The notes: a model not told the origin generated them from the sequence alone. A stretch of 64,000 bases of DNA from DASRHT01 sp035650355 (GCA_035650355.1 DASRHT010000024.1:31646-95645), one strand, 5' to 3'; counted from the stretch's first letter, positions 1-8,535 are shown. A program made the numbers and translations.

Positions 1-668
1 TGTGGCCCGCCTCCCCAACTGCCATCAACGATAACTGTATCGGTGAAGGTGCCATTGGCGTTGGCTGTAATGATTTCGTTCCCGCCAGTATCCATTACAG
101 GAATAGAGGCGTCACGGGTCAATCCCACCGCGCCACGAGGGTTAAAATGAGTGCCTCGCAGCGTGATTGTACCGCCGACATCGACAGTATTAGGCGTGAC
201 CTGTAAAGAGATGCCATGATTACTGGATGAAAGGCCCTGGCCGAGACTTGCCACGATACCAAAAATGCTGCCGAGCACAAGGACTAAAAATAGTGTCAGG
301 CTAATCCAGAAAAAAGCGGCTGGCGTCAGGCGGCGAGGCGGATATAGCACATCGTATGAAGGCGCGGGAAGCCTGAGAGGGGTCTGAGGAGGACGCGGCA
401 AAGACGTGACGGGTTCGCGTCGGGGCCGGTATTCCACATCTTTATGCCATGTGACCTGATGATCGGAGTCCGGTAACTGGTTGGTTTTGCGGGCCTCCCA
501 GGAGCCTGTTTCCTGGAATTGCTCGGCTTCAGTAGGCGCATCCCATGCGGCATCGGGTGCAATGGGCGATTGGCGCACAGAAGCAACTACCAGCCTGCCG
601 CAGGTAGTGCAAAGTTTTGCTGTATCTGGTAATACCTCGTCACAATTGGGACAGTTTATCAGGCCCAT
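1..668 (-). CDS. Zinc-ribbon, single-pass membrane protein with IPT/TIG-like domain (C-terminus beyond window)
   Basis: An open frame runs from the ATG at 668 to the window edge without a stop (222 codons seen), preceded by GGGGAG about 8 bases upstream. The N-terminus is a small zinc ribbon (CPNC at residues 6-9 and CTTC at 20-23), followed by a Pro-rich, charged linker, one hydrophobic segment near residues 120-142 (FFWISLTLFLVLVLGSIFGI) and then an extracellular stretch beginning LQVTPNTVDVGGTITLRG, which resembles the start of an IPT/TIG immunoglobulin-like fold. The topology suggests a cytoplasmic zinc ribbon and an external beta domain. No enzyme motif is visible. Function is unknown; the true length cannot be given because the 3' end lies outside the window. 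Confidence 0.7.
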   Translation of the reverse strand, partial: MGLINCPNCDEVLPDTAKLCTTCGRLVVASVRQSPIAPDAAWDAPTEAEQFQETGSWEARKTNQLPDSDHQVTWHKDVEYRPRREPVTSLPRPPQTPLRLPAPSYDVLYPPRRLTPAAFFWISLTLFLVLVLGSIFGIVASLGQGLSSSNHGISLQVTPNTVDVGGTITLRGTHFNPRGAVGLTRDASIPVMDTGGNEIITANANGTFTDTVIVDGSWGGGP

Positions 669-1043
669 CAGTAACACTCCCCGCGCCAGGCGTCGTCAGT
701 CAATCCTCCTAACAAAAAGTGTACGGAATAAATGGATGGCTGTCAACTCTATAACTCCAAATAAACGCATGCGTTGCTGATTGATGATTGGGCTATTACG
801 ATATTGTACAGATTACATGATAATCCCCTGTTAGAGGGATATAAAGAACAAAAGGGAACAAATATATCACGTTTTGGGGCGGAAAATAGCTCATTAAACG
901 GGAAAATCTTCCCGAGGGCAAGGATATGTATATGGGAGATAGGTAAATGTGCCGTTTTGGTGTTGCCGATATGACCTGGAAAAAACCTGACTTCACCCAT
1001 TCACATCATTCTGCGAATGGGTGAAACGGGTTCACATAATGAA
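669..1043. other. Intergenic gap, AT-rich, with one terminator
   Basis: This 375-base gap holds the likely promoter region of the minus-strand zinc-ribbon gene and, at its right end, the terminator of the ThDP-enzyme operon. A short 6-bp palindrome (899-904 with 909-914) is present but too small to interpret. Short open frames here have no ribosome binding site and no recognisable composition, so I see no gene. Confidence 0.5.
980..1025 (-). terminator. Rho-independent terminator of the R2lox/ThDP operon
   Basis: A perfect 11-bp stem pairs 992-1002 with 1015-1025 around a 12-base loop. Read on the minus strand it lies just after the stop of the ThDP enzyme and is followed by a run of six T residues a few bases on. 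Confidence 0.75.
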
Positions 1044-2690
1044 TTATACGGCTACATTAGTTGACCTGCCGTACGGCTTTTCTGGATCGATCAGCACGTT
1101 GATGCAGGCGGGGAGACCGGAGGCGAAGGCGCGTTCGAGCGCAGGACGGATGTCTTCCGGGCGCTCGACTAGCTCGCCGTAGCCGCCAAGAGCTTCAACC
1201 ATTTTGTCGTAACGGATACCGGGCGCGAGCTCGGCTGCCGTCGCATGTCCGATAATCGCCTTCTGGGGATGTTTGATCTGGCCCCACGCGCCATCATTGC
1301 CGATGATCGAGACCACGGGCAACTTCTGGCGTACCATGCTTTCGAACTCCATCCCGTTCAGCCCAAAAGCGCCATCGCCATGCAGGATCAACACTTTCTG
1401 GCCGGGGCGAGCAATCTGAGCGGCCATAGCGAAGCCTGTGCCGGTCCCCAGGCAACCCATCGGGCCAGGATCGAGCCAGTAGCCGGGCCTGGCGACATTA
1501 ATCACACGCCCGCCATAGCTCACGATATCGCCGCCATCGCCGACAACAGTGGTCTCTTCGTCGATAAAGTCGCGAATCTCGCGGCAAAAACGCATAGGAT
1601 GGATGGGGACGGCGTCGGAATTGAGGGCCGCACTATCCCGCTCAAGCCCTTTGCGCTCTTCGGCTCGTATAAAGGTGAGCCAGCCTTCATGCTGTAACGG
1701 CTTTGTCGCTTCACAGATCTGGAGCATGCTCAGCCCGACATCCCCGACCAGTCCTACCGTCGCGCCTCTGTTAACGCCAACATCCTCACCCGCCAGATCG
1801 AACCACAGGATCTTCGCCTCCGCTGGAATAAGCGGCGGCTGCCCATGATTCAGGCGGAAGTCCATCCGCGTGCCGATAGCCAGAATGGTATCGGCTCCCT
1901 CAAGAGCTTTGCGGCGGGCGGAAGTAAAGAACAAGGGATGAGTGGGTGGCAGGCAGCCTCGTCCGGCCCCGTTGAGAAATACCGGCGCCTGGATGCGTTC
2001 GGCCAGTTGACGCAGAGGTTCGGCGGCATCGCACCACCAGACCGCCGTACCCGCCATGATAACGGGGCGTTGGGCCTGTTCCAATACAGCAGCAGCTTTC
2101 TGAACCTGCTCGGGATCGGGAGCCGTGCGGCCTCCTGCGCGGTAGTTCGCTGGCTCACCCGGATCGAAGAGCGTATCGGTATCCGCGAAGTTGTTCAGGA
2201 TATCCATCGGCATTTCGAGGAAAACAGGACCGGGTTTTCCGCTCAACATCTGGCGAAAAGCCGCCGCTGTGTATTCGCCCAGGCGCGACGTTTCATGGAC
2301 CGTACGCGCCCATTTGGTGATGGGGCGCAGCAGGTCGATCTGGTTCATCTCTTGCAAGGCTCCCCGATCCCATAGGCCGAGCGGGGCAGCTCCGCCAATC
2401 ACCAGGATGGGGCTATTGGCAAGAAAAGCGTTCGCCACCCCTGTGACTCCATCGGTCACACCGGGGCCAGCCGTCAACAGGGCCACTCCAGGCTTGCGCG
2501 TACTTTTGGCCCAACCTTCGGCAGCGTGAACCGCCGCCTGTTCGTGGCGCGTATCGACCACGCGAATCCCTTCGCGCATGCAGCCATCGTAGATAGCCGC
2601 GATATGGCCGCCGCTCAGCGTAAAAACAACCTCCACCCCTTCCCTTTTCAGCGTCTTTGCGACCAGCCAGCCGCCATGTATTAGACCCAA
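1044..2690 (-). CDS. Acetolactate-synthase-like ThDP-dependent enzyme (IlvG type)
   Basis: A 548-residue thiamine-diphosphate enzyme of the acetolactate synthase/2-hydroxyacyl-CoA lyase superfamily, full length for the family. The ThDP-activating glutamate is Glu50 in RHEQAA. The cofactor and Mg-binding motif starts at GDG (438-440) and ends at Asn465 (IIGNDGAWG). The overall sequence resembles the actinobacterial IlvG-like proteins from memory (TLSGGH, GTAVWW, DPGPMGCLG), which lack proof of branched-chain synthesis. No regulatory small subunit is adjacent. The start ATG follows AAGGAGG by about 9 bases. It is the last gene of the minus-strand operon that begins with MaoC; the acyl-CoA neighbours make 2-hydroxyacyl-CoA lyase activity an alternative to acetolactate synthesis. 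The substrate cannot be told from sequence alone. Confidence 0.85.
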   Translation of the reverse strand: MGLIHGGWLVAKTLKREGVEVVFTLSGGHIAAIYDGCMREGIRVVDTRHEQAAVHAAEGWAKSTRKPGVALLTAGPGVTDGVTGVANAFLANSPILVIGGAAPLGLWDRGALQEMNQIDLLRPITKWARTVHETSRLGEYTAAAFRQMLSGKPGPVFLEMPMDILNNFADTDTLFDPGEPANYRAGGRTAPDPEQVQKAAAVLEQAQRPVIMAGTAVWWCDAAEPLRQLAERIQAPVFLNGAGRGCLPPTHPLFFTSARRKALEGADTILAIGTRMDFRLNHGQPPLIPAEAKILWFDLAGEDVGVNRGATVGLVGDVGLSMLQICEATKPLQHEGWLTFIRAEERKGLERDSAALNSDAVPIHPMRFCREIRDFIDEETTVVGDGGDIVSYGGRVINVARPGYWLDPGPMGCLGTGTGFAMAAQIARPGQKVLILHGDGAFGLNGMEFESMVRQKLPVVSIIGNDGAWGQIKHPQKAIIGHATAAELAPGIRYDKMVEALGGYGELVERPEDIRPALERAFASGLPACINVLIDPEKPYGRSTNVAV

Positions 2691-2711
2691 GATCAGCCTC
2701 CTTTTTTAGGA

Positions 2712-2736
2712 GGGCAGGTGCAAGACCAGCCCCTAC
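2712..2736. repeat. Palindromic intergenic repeat, copy 1
   Basis: A 25-base unit of the form GGGCAGGTGCAAGACCAGCC followed by CCTAC. It matches the unit at 2750-2774 and, inverted or direct, the copies at 15190, 15267 and 17628. It lies between the Lrp-type gene and the ThDP gene. Confidence 0.75.
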
Positions 2737-2749
2737 CTTATGTGTAGTA

Positions 2750-2774
2750 GGGCAGGTGCGAGACCAGCCCCTAC
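2750..2774. repeat. Palindromic intergenic repeat, copy 2
   Basis: Second tandem copy, 38 bases from copy 1 and differing by one base (GTGCGAG for GTGCAAG). Its end supplies the TAG stop codon of the Lrp/AsnC-type gene, so the repeat has inserted into or abutted the end of that frame. Confidence 0.7.
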
Positions 2775-3049
2775 TCTACGCCTATATCCCAGGCTTGTTG
2801 CAGGTCTGCGCGTGAGTAGCATTTGAAGGCCATCAGCGTATGGGTTTTGGTGATGCTGGCGATCTGCTGCATCTGCCGCGTCACGACATTGGCCAGGTCT
2901 TCATATTCTGGAAAGCGCAGCAAGGCGATCAGATCATATTCGCCGGTGACGGAATACACCTCGGCAACGCCTTCAATCTCCAGCAGTTGCTGAGCCGTCT
3001 CGTTCACTTCCCCGCGCTGTACGTTGATTAAGACTAAAGCGGTGATCAT
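2771..3049 (-). CDS. Stand-alone Lrp/AsnC effector-binding (RAM) domain protein
   Basis: A 92-residue protein consisting only of the alpha-beta ligand-binding domain normally found at the C-terminus of Lrp/AsnC regulators (MITALVLINVQRG, SVTGEYDLIALLRF, TKTHTLMAF). The DNA-binding helix-turn-helix is absent. Such single-domain proteins form dimers or higher oligomers that bind amino acids or related small molecules. The ATG follows AAAGGAGC closely. It sits 14 bases after the R2lox gene and before the ThDP enzyme on the same strand, so it probably senses a metabolite of this pathway or modulates a partner protein; that role is inference. Confidence 0.85.
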   Translation of the reverse strand: MITALVLINVQRGEVNETAQQLLEIEGVAEVYSVTGEYDLIALLRFPEYEDLANVVTRQMQQIASITKTHTLMAFKCYSRADLQQAWDIGVE

Positions 3050-3063
3050 AAAAAGCTCCTTTG

Positions 3064-4038
3064 TTAATCTGCATCAGCGGGTCCCGGCGCAGCGGGCGGC
3101 GGTGGAGGCGGCGGCATAACCGGCAGCTCCATGCTCAAACCAATCACTCTCAACTTCTTTGTTAACGATTCAACTGCGTAGCGAGGTGTCAACCAGGGGT
3201 CCTGCCCCTGCTCCAATATTTGCTGGACCTGCTCCTGTGGAGGAGAGATTGCCTCCAGCGCCGTTGGTACATACTTATTCAAAGTGTCATGTACGACCGT
3301 CGCATTGGCATGATCCTGCTGAATCATATCACGTAAAAACTTTACTCCGAAGATGACATGACGCGACTCATCGCGGGCGACGGCGGTAAAACCGGCGCGG
3401 AAATTCGGGAAAAGGTTGAACTGCCGGTAATTCTCCAGAATGCTCCGTTGACCAGCCAGCGCCATCATTCCCTCGATAGTTATATGATACAGCGTCACCC
3501 CTTCAATCAAATGACTCAGATGAGACGGTTCCTGGCGGATGCGCTCAGCCACATCATTGAGCGATTCGATCAAGATGTATTTAAGCCCGTCGTTCATATT
3601 TTGCTCGACTACCTGCAAGGTATCTTCCAGTCGTCCGTGGTCGAAGCCCAGCGCCTCCTTGAAGAAGCGCGAGAAGAAGACGGTATGGCGTGCCTCGTCA
3701 ACCAGTTGCGTGGATAAGAAAATGCGCATCTCGTCTTCTGGCATGGCAGTTACGTAGGGAGCCAGCGTATTGGTGACGCATTCCTCTCCTTTGAAGAAAG
3801 CCGAGAGGCCCTGGAGACGCAGCTTATGCTCATCTTCTGCCATGCCTTCCCACTGCTGACGATCTTCTGTGAAATCGATCTCCTGCGCGCTCCATTGTTG
3901 GCGTTCCCAGCGATAATACAGCTCCCGATAGGTTGGCAGGTTGACCAGCCCTTCGTCAATGATATTCATCACGCGATCAATGGGGGTCTGCTGCAACTGG
4001 GATAAGGGGGCGCTTTCCAGTGGCATTTCAACTGACAT
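3064..4038 (-). CDS. R2-like ligand-binding oxidase (R2lox), dimetal ferritin-fold protein
   Basis: A 324-residue ferritin-superfamily protein with the six metal ligands of R2-type proteins: Glu85 (GEEC), Glu115 and His118 (DEARH), Glu189 (YHITIEG) and Glu224 and His227 (DESRH). The Val88 and Tyr184 pair falls where R2lox proteins form their Val-Tyr ether crosslink (EExV; Y five residues before the ligand Glu). This favours R2lox, a Mn/Fe oxidase that binds a fatty-acid-like ligand, over a true ribonucleotide reductase subunit; no NrdA is nearby. The ATG at 4038 follows AAGGAGC and gives an 11-base overlap with the ligase gene; an in-frame start at 4095 would lie deep inside that gene and is less likely. 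The C-terminus is Pro-rich (eight prolines in a row). Confidence 0.85.
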   Translation of the reverse strand: MSVEMPLESAPLSQLQQTPIDRVMNIIDEGLVNLPTYRELYYRWERQQWSAQEIDFTEDRQQWEGMAEDEHKLRLQGLSAFFKGEECVTNTLAPYVTAMPEDEMRIFLSTQLVDEARHTVFFSRFFKEALGFDHGRLEDTLQVVEQNMNDGLKYILIESLNDVAERIRQEPSHLSHLIEGVTLYHITIEGMMALAGQRSILENYRQFNLFPNFRAGFTAVARDESRHVIFGVKFLRDMIQQDHANATVVHDTLNKYVPTALEAISPPQEQVQQILEQGQDPWLTPRYAVESLTKKLRVIGLSMELPVMPPPPPPPAAPGPADAD

Positions 4039-5632
4039 GATGTTTTCGTAGCTCCTTCTTGTCAATCTTGCCGATGGCATTACGTGGCAACGCATTGATG
4101 AACTCGATCTGGCTCGGGGTTTTGTAATTGGCTAACTTTTCGCGACAATACGCCATGAGATCCTCGGCATCAACCGCCGTGCCGGTGACAACATAGGCTT
4201 TGACCTCCTCGCCCATGCGTTCCGAAGGCACGCCAACGACCGCTGCCTCGATCACCGCAGGATGGGTAGCCAGCACCTCTTCAACATCGCGGGGATAAAT
4301 ATTAAAGCCTCCACGAATGATCAGGTCCTTCTTGCGCTCAACAATATAAAGATACCCATCTTCATCGAAGCGACCCATGTCGCCGGTGTGCAGCCAGCCA
4401 TTGCGCAAAGCGGCGGCGGTCTCCTCGGGCATGTTGTAATAGCCCTGCATGATATTGGGGCCGCGCGCGATCACTTCGCCAATTTCGCCGACGGGTACGT
4501 CATTATCGTTTTCATCGACGACGCGTACCTCGACATTGGGTAGCGGCTTGCCCACCGAGCCGGGTTTCTGCTCCATCGTCAGCGCGTGCCCCGTGAGTGC
4601 CGCCGTTCCTTCTGAGAGGCCGTAGCCTTCGCGAATCTGGCAGTTAAATTTCTGCTCGAAGCCCTTCAGGATCTCGACCGGCAAGGGAGCCGAGCCGCTG
4701 ACGCAGAACTGCAAGCTGCTGGTATCGTATTTCTCTGCATCCGGCGTATAGAGGAGCGCCACAAACATAGCAGGCACGCCAGCGAAGGCCGTGATGCGAT
4801 GGCGCTCAATGGCTGAGAGGACGGCATTGGTATCGAAGCGGGGATGCATCACGATGGCAACGCCTGAAAGGTAGCCCACGCTGAGGGCCACAATCCCATA
4901 AGCATGGGCCAGGGGCAAAACCGCCAGGTTCTTCTCGCTGAATCGCTCTGTCTGCTCAACCCCTCCCCGCCCGCTCATAGCGTTGGAGACGAGGTTGCGG
5001 TGTGAAAGCACAACGCCTTTGGGACGCCCGGTAGTGCCGGATGTATAAAGGATCACTGCTCGATCATCTGGATCTGGTCTGCAGCCGTCCAGATCAGTCG
5101 TAAATTGATCCGCTTTATCGGCCCCTTTTGCCACCACATCTTTGTAGGGGATAACCTGGGGAGAGTTGGGAGCTGAGGGAGGCTGTCCCTCGTTGATGTC
5201 GGTCGAGATGATGTAATGCATAGAGGGCAGGCCAGCTAACGCTTGACTGAGCAGTGGCAGGAGGAGCGAGCTGGTCAGAATCGCTTTGGCCCCGGAGTTT
5301 TCGGCGATAAAATGGACCTCAGGCCCTTTGAGTAGGGGCAGGACGGGGATAATGGTGGCTCCGGCGCGCGCGATGGCCTGGTAAGATATGATCACTTCAG
5401 GGCTATTTAACATCATTACGATGATGCGGTCTCCTCTCTCTACCCCCAACGCCCTTAACCCTGCTGCCAGTTGCGTCGCTTCTCTGGCTATCTCCACATT
5501 GGTATACTCGCGCGTCTGCTGCTGGTCTTCGTAAATGACCTGTGTATACTCCCCGAATTGCTGATAGTTATAGGTCGCAAGGTCATAGAAAACCTGTGGG
5601 TCCTGTGCTGCCATTGAATTGGCGTCCGTCAT
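4028..5632 (-). CDS. Acyl-CoA ligase (AMP-forming, ANL superfamily)
   Basis: A 534-residue adenylate-forming enzyme that activates a carboxylic acid through an acyl-AMP and transfers it to CoA. The phosphate-binding loop YTSGTTGRPKG is at 196-206. Further family motifs are GYGLSEG, GWLHTGD, VERKKDLIIRGGFNIYPRDVEEVL and a C-terminal catalytic Lys in NAIGKIDKKEL. Length is normal for fatty-acyl-CoA or aryl-CoA ligases. The ATG at 5632 follows GGAGAG. It lies 15 bases after the MaoC gene and overlaps the R2lox gene, so the three are probably translated together. Chain length or aromatic preference is not readable; the hydratase and oxidase partners favour a fatty-acid-like substrate. Confidence 0.92.
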   Translation of the reverse strand: MTDANSMAAQDPQVFYDLATYNYQQFGEYTQVIYEDQQQTREYTNVEIAREATQLAAGLRALGVERGDRIIVMMLNSPEVIISYQAIARAGATIIPVLPLLKGPEVHFIAENSGAKAILTSSLLLPLLSQALAGLPSMHYIISTDINEGQPPSAPNSPQVIPYKDVVAKGADKADQFTTDLDGCRPDPDDRAVILYTSGTTGRPKGVVLSHRNLVSNAMSGRGGVEQTERFSEKNLAVLPLAHAYGIVALSVGYLSGVAIVMHPRFDTNAVLSAIERHRITAFAGVPAMFVALLYTPDAEKYDTSSLQFCVSGSAPLPVEILKGFEQKFNCQIREGYGLSEGTAALTGHALTMEQKPGSVGKPLPNVEVRVVDENDNDVPVGEIGEVIARGPNIMQGYYNMPEETAAALRNGWLHTGDMGRFDEDGYLYIVERKKDLIIRGGFNIYPRDVEEVLATHPAVIEAAVVGVPSERMGEEVKAYVVTGTAVDAEDLMAYCREKLANYKTPSQIEFINALPRNAIGKIDKKELRKHHVS

Positions 5633-5647
5633 GGTCAGCTCTCCTAT

Positions 5648-6073
5648 CTACCTGTGTGGAAGCAGTACGGTGGCTTCTCCTGTGGTAACTTTATCACCTC
5701 TCTGGTTCTGCGCCCAGCATTCGATTTTGACCAGCTCATGGCCATCCTCTGCCTTGCGCTCCTGCACTTTGCCCTGGCAGGTGAGCGTATCACCGAGCCG
5801 CACCATGCTGTTAAAGCGTACCTGAAGGTTGGCAATGGATGCATCGGGGATATCGGCGATTTGCTGGGAAACAAACTGGCCCAGGAAGGCCATGCTGAGC
5901 ATGCCATGCGCGATCACGCTATCCAGCCCGACGCGACGTGCTGCCTCTTCGTCGAGATGAATAGGATTGAAATCGCCTGATGCGTTGGCGTAGCGTTGCA
6001 ATTGCTCCTGGGTGATAGCTGGCTTGGCCAGCGAGGGAAGATCGCCACCGACGGCTACATCGAAAATGCTCAT
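5648..6073 (-). CDS. MaoC-like (R)-specific enoyl-CoA hydratase
   Basis: A 141-residue single hot-dog domain protein. The hydratase-2 signature is clear: SGDFNPIHLDEEAAR carries the catalytic Asp and His, followed by VIAHGMLSMAFLG. It would hydrate trans-2-enoyl-CoA to (R)-3-hydroxyacyl-CoA. I start it at the ATG at 6073 because AGGAGG stands 7 bases upstream; a longer in-frame start at 6148 adds an unrelated N-terminus. It is the first gene of the operon leading to the acyl-CoA ligase, R2lox, Lrp-type protein and ThDP enzyme. Confidence 0.9.
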   Translation of the reverse strand: MSIFDVAVGGDLPSLAKPAITQEQLQRYANASGDFNPIHLDEEAARRVGLDSVIAHGMLSMAFLGQFVSQQIADIPDASIANLQVRFNSMVRLGDTLTCQGKVQERKAEDGHELVKIECWAQNQRGDKVTTGEATVLLPHR

Positions 6074-6280
6074 GACTTGCCTCCTACAGATGCTCAATGA
6101 TGAGCAAATAGTTTCGTTGCGGGATAATCTGGTACGCGAAGGTCGCATTGCGTGTTCCAGGTTATCCAGGTTGTACCTACAACACTAGCGGGAGAAATTC
6201 TTTCAGCTTAAACTAAACTGTATCATGATTGTTAGACAGAAGGCAAGGGGCATTCCATGAGGAATACCGCAGGGCTGTCT

Positions 6281-6304
6281 TGCCCCGACGCTGCGAACGG
6301 GGCA
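6281..6304 (-). terminator. Hairpin downstream of the 163-residue hypothetical gene
   Basis: A perfect 7-bp GC-rich stem (6281-6287 with 6298-6304) lies just beyond the stop of the minus-strand gene at 6319. There is no clear T tail, so a terminator role is only likely. Confidence 0.4.
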
Positions 6305-6318
6305 CTGTGAAACGAGGG

Positions 6319-6810
6319 CTAAAAGGCCAGGCTGGCTTTGCGCCACGGGCCTGAGAGAGTGATTTTGATGGCCGGTTCCCAGCCCGGTTCGCCGTAGAGA
6401 ATAGTGCTATCCCAATGCGGATTTTTGCAGCAGTAATTGTAGCGAATCTGCCAACCCTTGCCCTTGTCCGCTTTCTGTTTGTCCTGGTAGGCTGTTTCTA
6501 TCCCCAGGTGGAAGGTGAGCAGTTGGGCGTAATAGGATTGCAGGCGATACTCCATTGAGTCGGTGTCCAGCTCATGGTCCACAAACGACGTTTGCATGTC
6601 AAAGCGATAGGGATAGCCTATAACCTCAGGGTCGCGATCTTCGTCTTCCGCCACATGAAGAAATATTAGCATGCCTAACATCTCAAACTGGTAATATGGT
6701 TCTCCGGTGAGCATCTCCTGCTTGAACGGGGGTAGCGAGAGGATATCGCGTATCTCCGTGGCGAGTTTAGGCAGTGGTTTGTCCGTTTTGATCCAGATTT
6801 GAAATGACAT
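6319..6810 (-). CDS. Hypothetical protein, 163 residues
   Basis: I do not recognise the family. The ATG at 6810 is well placed after GGAGC. The protein is soluble, acidic in the middle (HVAEDEDRDPEV) and rich in aromatic residues, with a C-terminal block of Tyr, Trp and Cys (YNYCCKNPHWDSTILYGEPGW). No signal peptide or membrane segment is seen. It stands alone between the R2lox operon and the divergent SprT-like gene. Composition and start quality make it a real gene. Confidence 0.65.
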   Translation of the reverse strand: MSFQIWIKTDKPLPKLATEIRDILSLPPFKQEMLTGEPYYQFEMLGMLIFLHVAEDEDRDPEVIGYPYRFDMQTSFVDHELDTDSMEYRLQSYYAQLLTFHLGIETAYQDKQKADKGKGWQIRYNYCCKNPHWDSTILYGEPGWEPAIKITLSGPWRKASLAF

Positions 6811-7026
6811 ACAAACGGCTCCTTACGGGTACGCTGGTTTGTGTAAACTTCTTCTTCCATCTTACGCTTGTTAAGATATGGTGTCAAGATGATTATCCCC
6901 ACTCTTGCATCTACGCACCCCACTTGATATACTGATGAGGCGATTTAGCCCAATGATTTGCGTTTGTGCATAAAAATCATCACAACAGCTTTTGCGGCTG
7001 TTTTTACTAGAAATAGAAGGGCGGTC

Positions 7027-7722
7027 ATGACCACCGCGTACGAGTCGGCACGTTTCAGACGTTCAAATATACCCGCGCCCCCTCCTCAACAGGCGCAACC
7101 AATCATTCATGGTGACCAGGAGACGCTTCAGCGTTGGTTGACCCACTATTGGCAGAAATTGAAGCTGCCAGCCCAGGAATTGCCTCTGCTGGCAATCACG
7201 CAGGATCGCCAGGAATTTATGCGCTGGACTGGCAAGCGCCTCAACCTTATGACGCTTGGCTGTTATTGCTATATTCCCGCGCCTCCCCCCCATCCGCGCA
7301 AATCGTCTCCCTCATCTGGAGAACGTATAACGTCCGCGCACCGCCATTTGATCTTCATCGAACCCGACATGCAGGCAAAATCTATCGAGGTGACGGTTGC
7401 CCACGAGTTGATCCACCTGGCCGACCGTGTAAACGGGACCCCACGCCGTCACCGCCACCACGGCTACGATTCCATTGCCGCCGATGAAGCCGCGATCACC
7501 GGCTACGGCCTGGAGGAGCTGCGGACGCTATTGCATGAAGAGAGCTTGAAGCGCGAGCAGATGCGCCGGACGCGTCGCCCCATTCGCTATCTGTATGAAT
7601 GCCCCAATTGCGGCAAAAAATATCCCCGAACAAGGCGCTATTCGCAGGCGGTATCATGCAGTAGCTGCGACAAACGGTACAACCCTCGCTTTAGATTGTT
7701 GTTATCGTCACTGCCAGGCTAA
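7027..7722 (+). CDS. SprT-like zinc metallopeptidase-fold protein with zinc ribbon
   Basis: A 231-residue protein with the gluzincin motif HELIH at 126-130 and a downstream HGYDS (His145) that fits the third zinc ligand of SprT-like proteins. A C-terminal zinc ribbon (CPNC, then CSSC) follows, the usual SprT layout. Members relate to SPRTN/Spartan proteases that act on DNA-protein crosslinks, but bacterial versions are little studied. The N-terminal 25 residues are Pro-rich. I chose ATG 7027 over an upstream TTG at 6958 because the domain begins after it; the ribosome binding site (GAAGGG) is modest. The gene ends 4 bases inside the convergent PadR gene. Confidence 0.8.
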   Translation: MTTAYESARFRRSNIPAPPPQQAQPIIHGDQETLQRWLTHYWQKLKLPAQELPLLAITQDRQEFMRWTGKRLNLMTLGCYCYIPAPPPHPRKSSPSSGERITSAHRHLIFIEPDMQAKSIEVTVAHELIHLADRVNGTPRRHRHHGYDSIAADEAAITGYGLEELRTLLHEESLKREQMRRTRRPIRYLYECPNCGKKYPRTRRYSQAVSCSSCDKRYNPRFRLLLSSLPG

Positions 7723-8264
7723 CGCGTCCCGGCCAGCTCTTCCTGTAATTCATGCAACCAGTCAAGCAGAGAGCGTGTCTGGTGAATGCGGCTGCGTAAC
7801 ACGATATGATCGAAGAAAGCATCATTGCTCGTCCCCTCTTCTGGCGCGTGCCTGGCCTCCAGATGCTCAAGGAAGCGCCGGCATGCGCTGATCTGCTGAT
7901 CAACCAGGGCGGCGGTGTGGGCGGGAAGAAACTGCTCCATAAAATACAGTTTGATCAGGAACAGGATGCGAATATCGCGCGGCTTCTCGACCGGCTCGGT
8001 TAGCCAGCGCAGAAAAACATCATGGCCGGTGCGCGTAAGATGGAAAATCTTCCGCGGTGGTCGCGCCCCCTGCGATTCCAGCTCAGCCTCGATAAATCTC
8101 AGACGCTCCAGCTTCTTCAAAAACGCATACATCTGGCTCATTTCAAGATGCACAATCTGTCCCGGCGTGCCGCTCTCGAACTGCTGAAACATCTCATAGC
8201 CATGCATCGGATGCATCTTGAGTAGACCGAGAATAACATATTCGGCTGGCTCGCTAATCTGCAT
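7719..8264 (-). CDS. PadR-family transcriptional regulator
   Basis: A 181-residue PadR-type regulator: an N-terminal winged helix (YVILGLLKMHPMHGYEM, then MSQMYAFLKKLERLRFIEAE and the wing RPPRKIFHLTRTG) and a C-terminal helical dimerisation domain of the PadR subfamily-2 kind. The ATG at 8264 follows AGAGGGG; the longer frame upstream is discarded. These proteins usually repress a nearby transporter or detoxification gene, but the closest genes here are the convergent SprT-like gene and the response regulator, so the target is not obvious. Confidence 0.85.
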   Translation of the reverse strand: MQISEPAEYVILGLLKMHPMHGYEMFQQFESGTPGQIVHLEMSQMYAFLKKLERLRFIEAELESQGARPPRKIFHLTRTGHDVFLRWLTEPVEKPRDIRILFLIKLYFMEQFLPAHTAALVDQQISACRRFLEHLEARHAPEEGTSNDAFFDHIVLRSRIHQTRSLLDWLHELQEELAGTR

Positions 8265-8340
8265 ACTATCCCCTCTCCCTTCCCGAAAAACATAAAATGC
8301 CGCCAAAATTAAAATGCTGTAAAATATCGCACGAACCCGC

Positions 8341-8463
8341 TTGAGCGCGTTCGCTTGAGCGCTCCTACACACCTTGACCAACAAAAATAGGTTGCAGCAA
8401 CCGCCGTAGGGACGAGATTGAGCGCGTCCGCCTGATCGCCCCTACACACCTTGACCAATAAAA
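8341..8463. repeat. Pair of 46-base direct repeats
   Basis: Units at 8341-8386 and 8418-8463 agree at 41 of 46 bases, with a period of 77. Both contain TTGAGCGCGT and end in CCTACACACCTTGACCAA. They lie in the gap between the PadR gene and the response regulator gene and may be decayed copies of an intergenic element. Confidence 0.7.
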
Positions 8464-8535
8464 GCATTGCTATTATAGTGTACCAGGAAGAGGAGGGCAA
8501 GCCTGACGCCGGAAATGTCGTAATTGGAGCAAATC

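Noticed and set aside
3064..4095. Class I ribonucleotide reductase beta subunit
   Set aside because: The Val/Tyr crosslink positions and acyl-CoA gene neighbours fit R2lox better; no alpha subunit gene is near.
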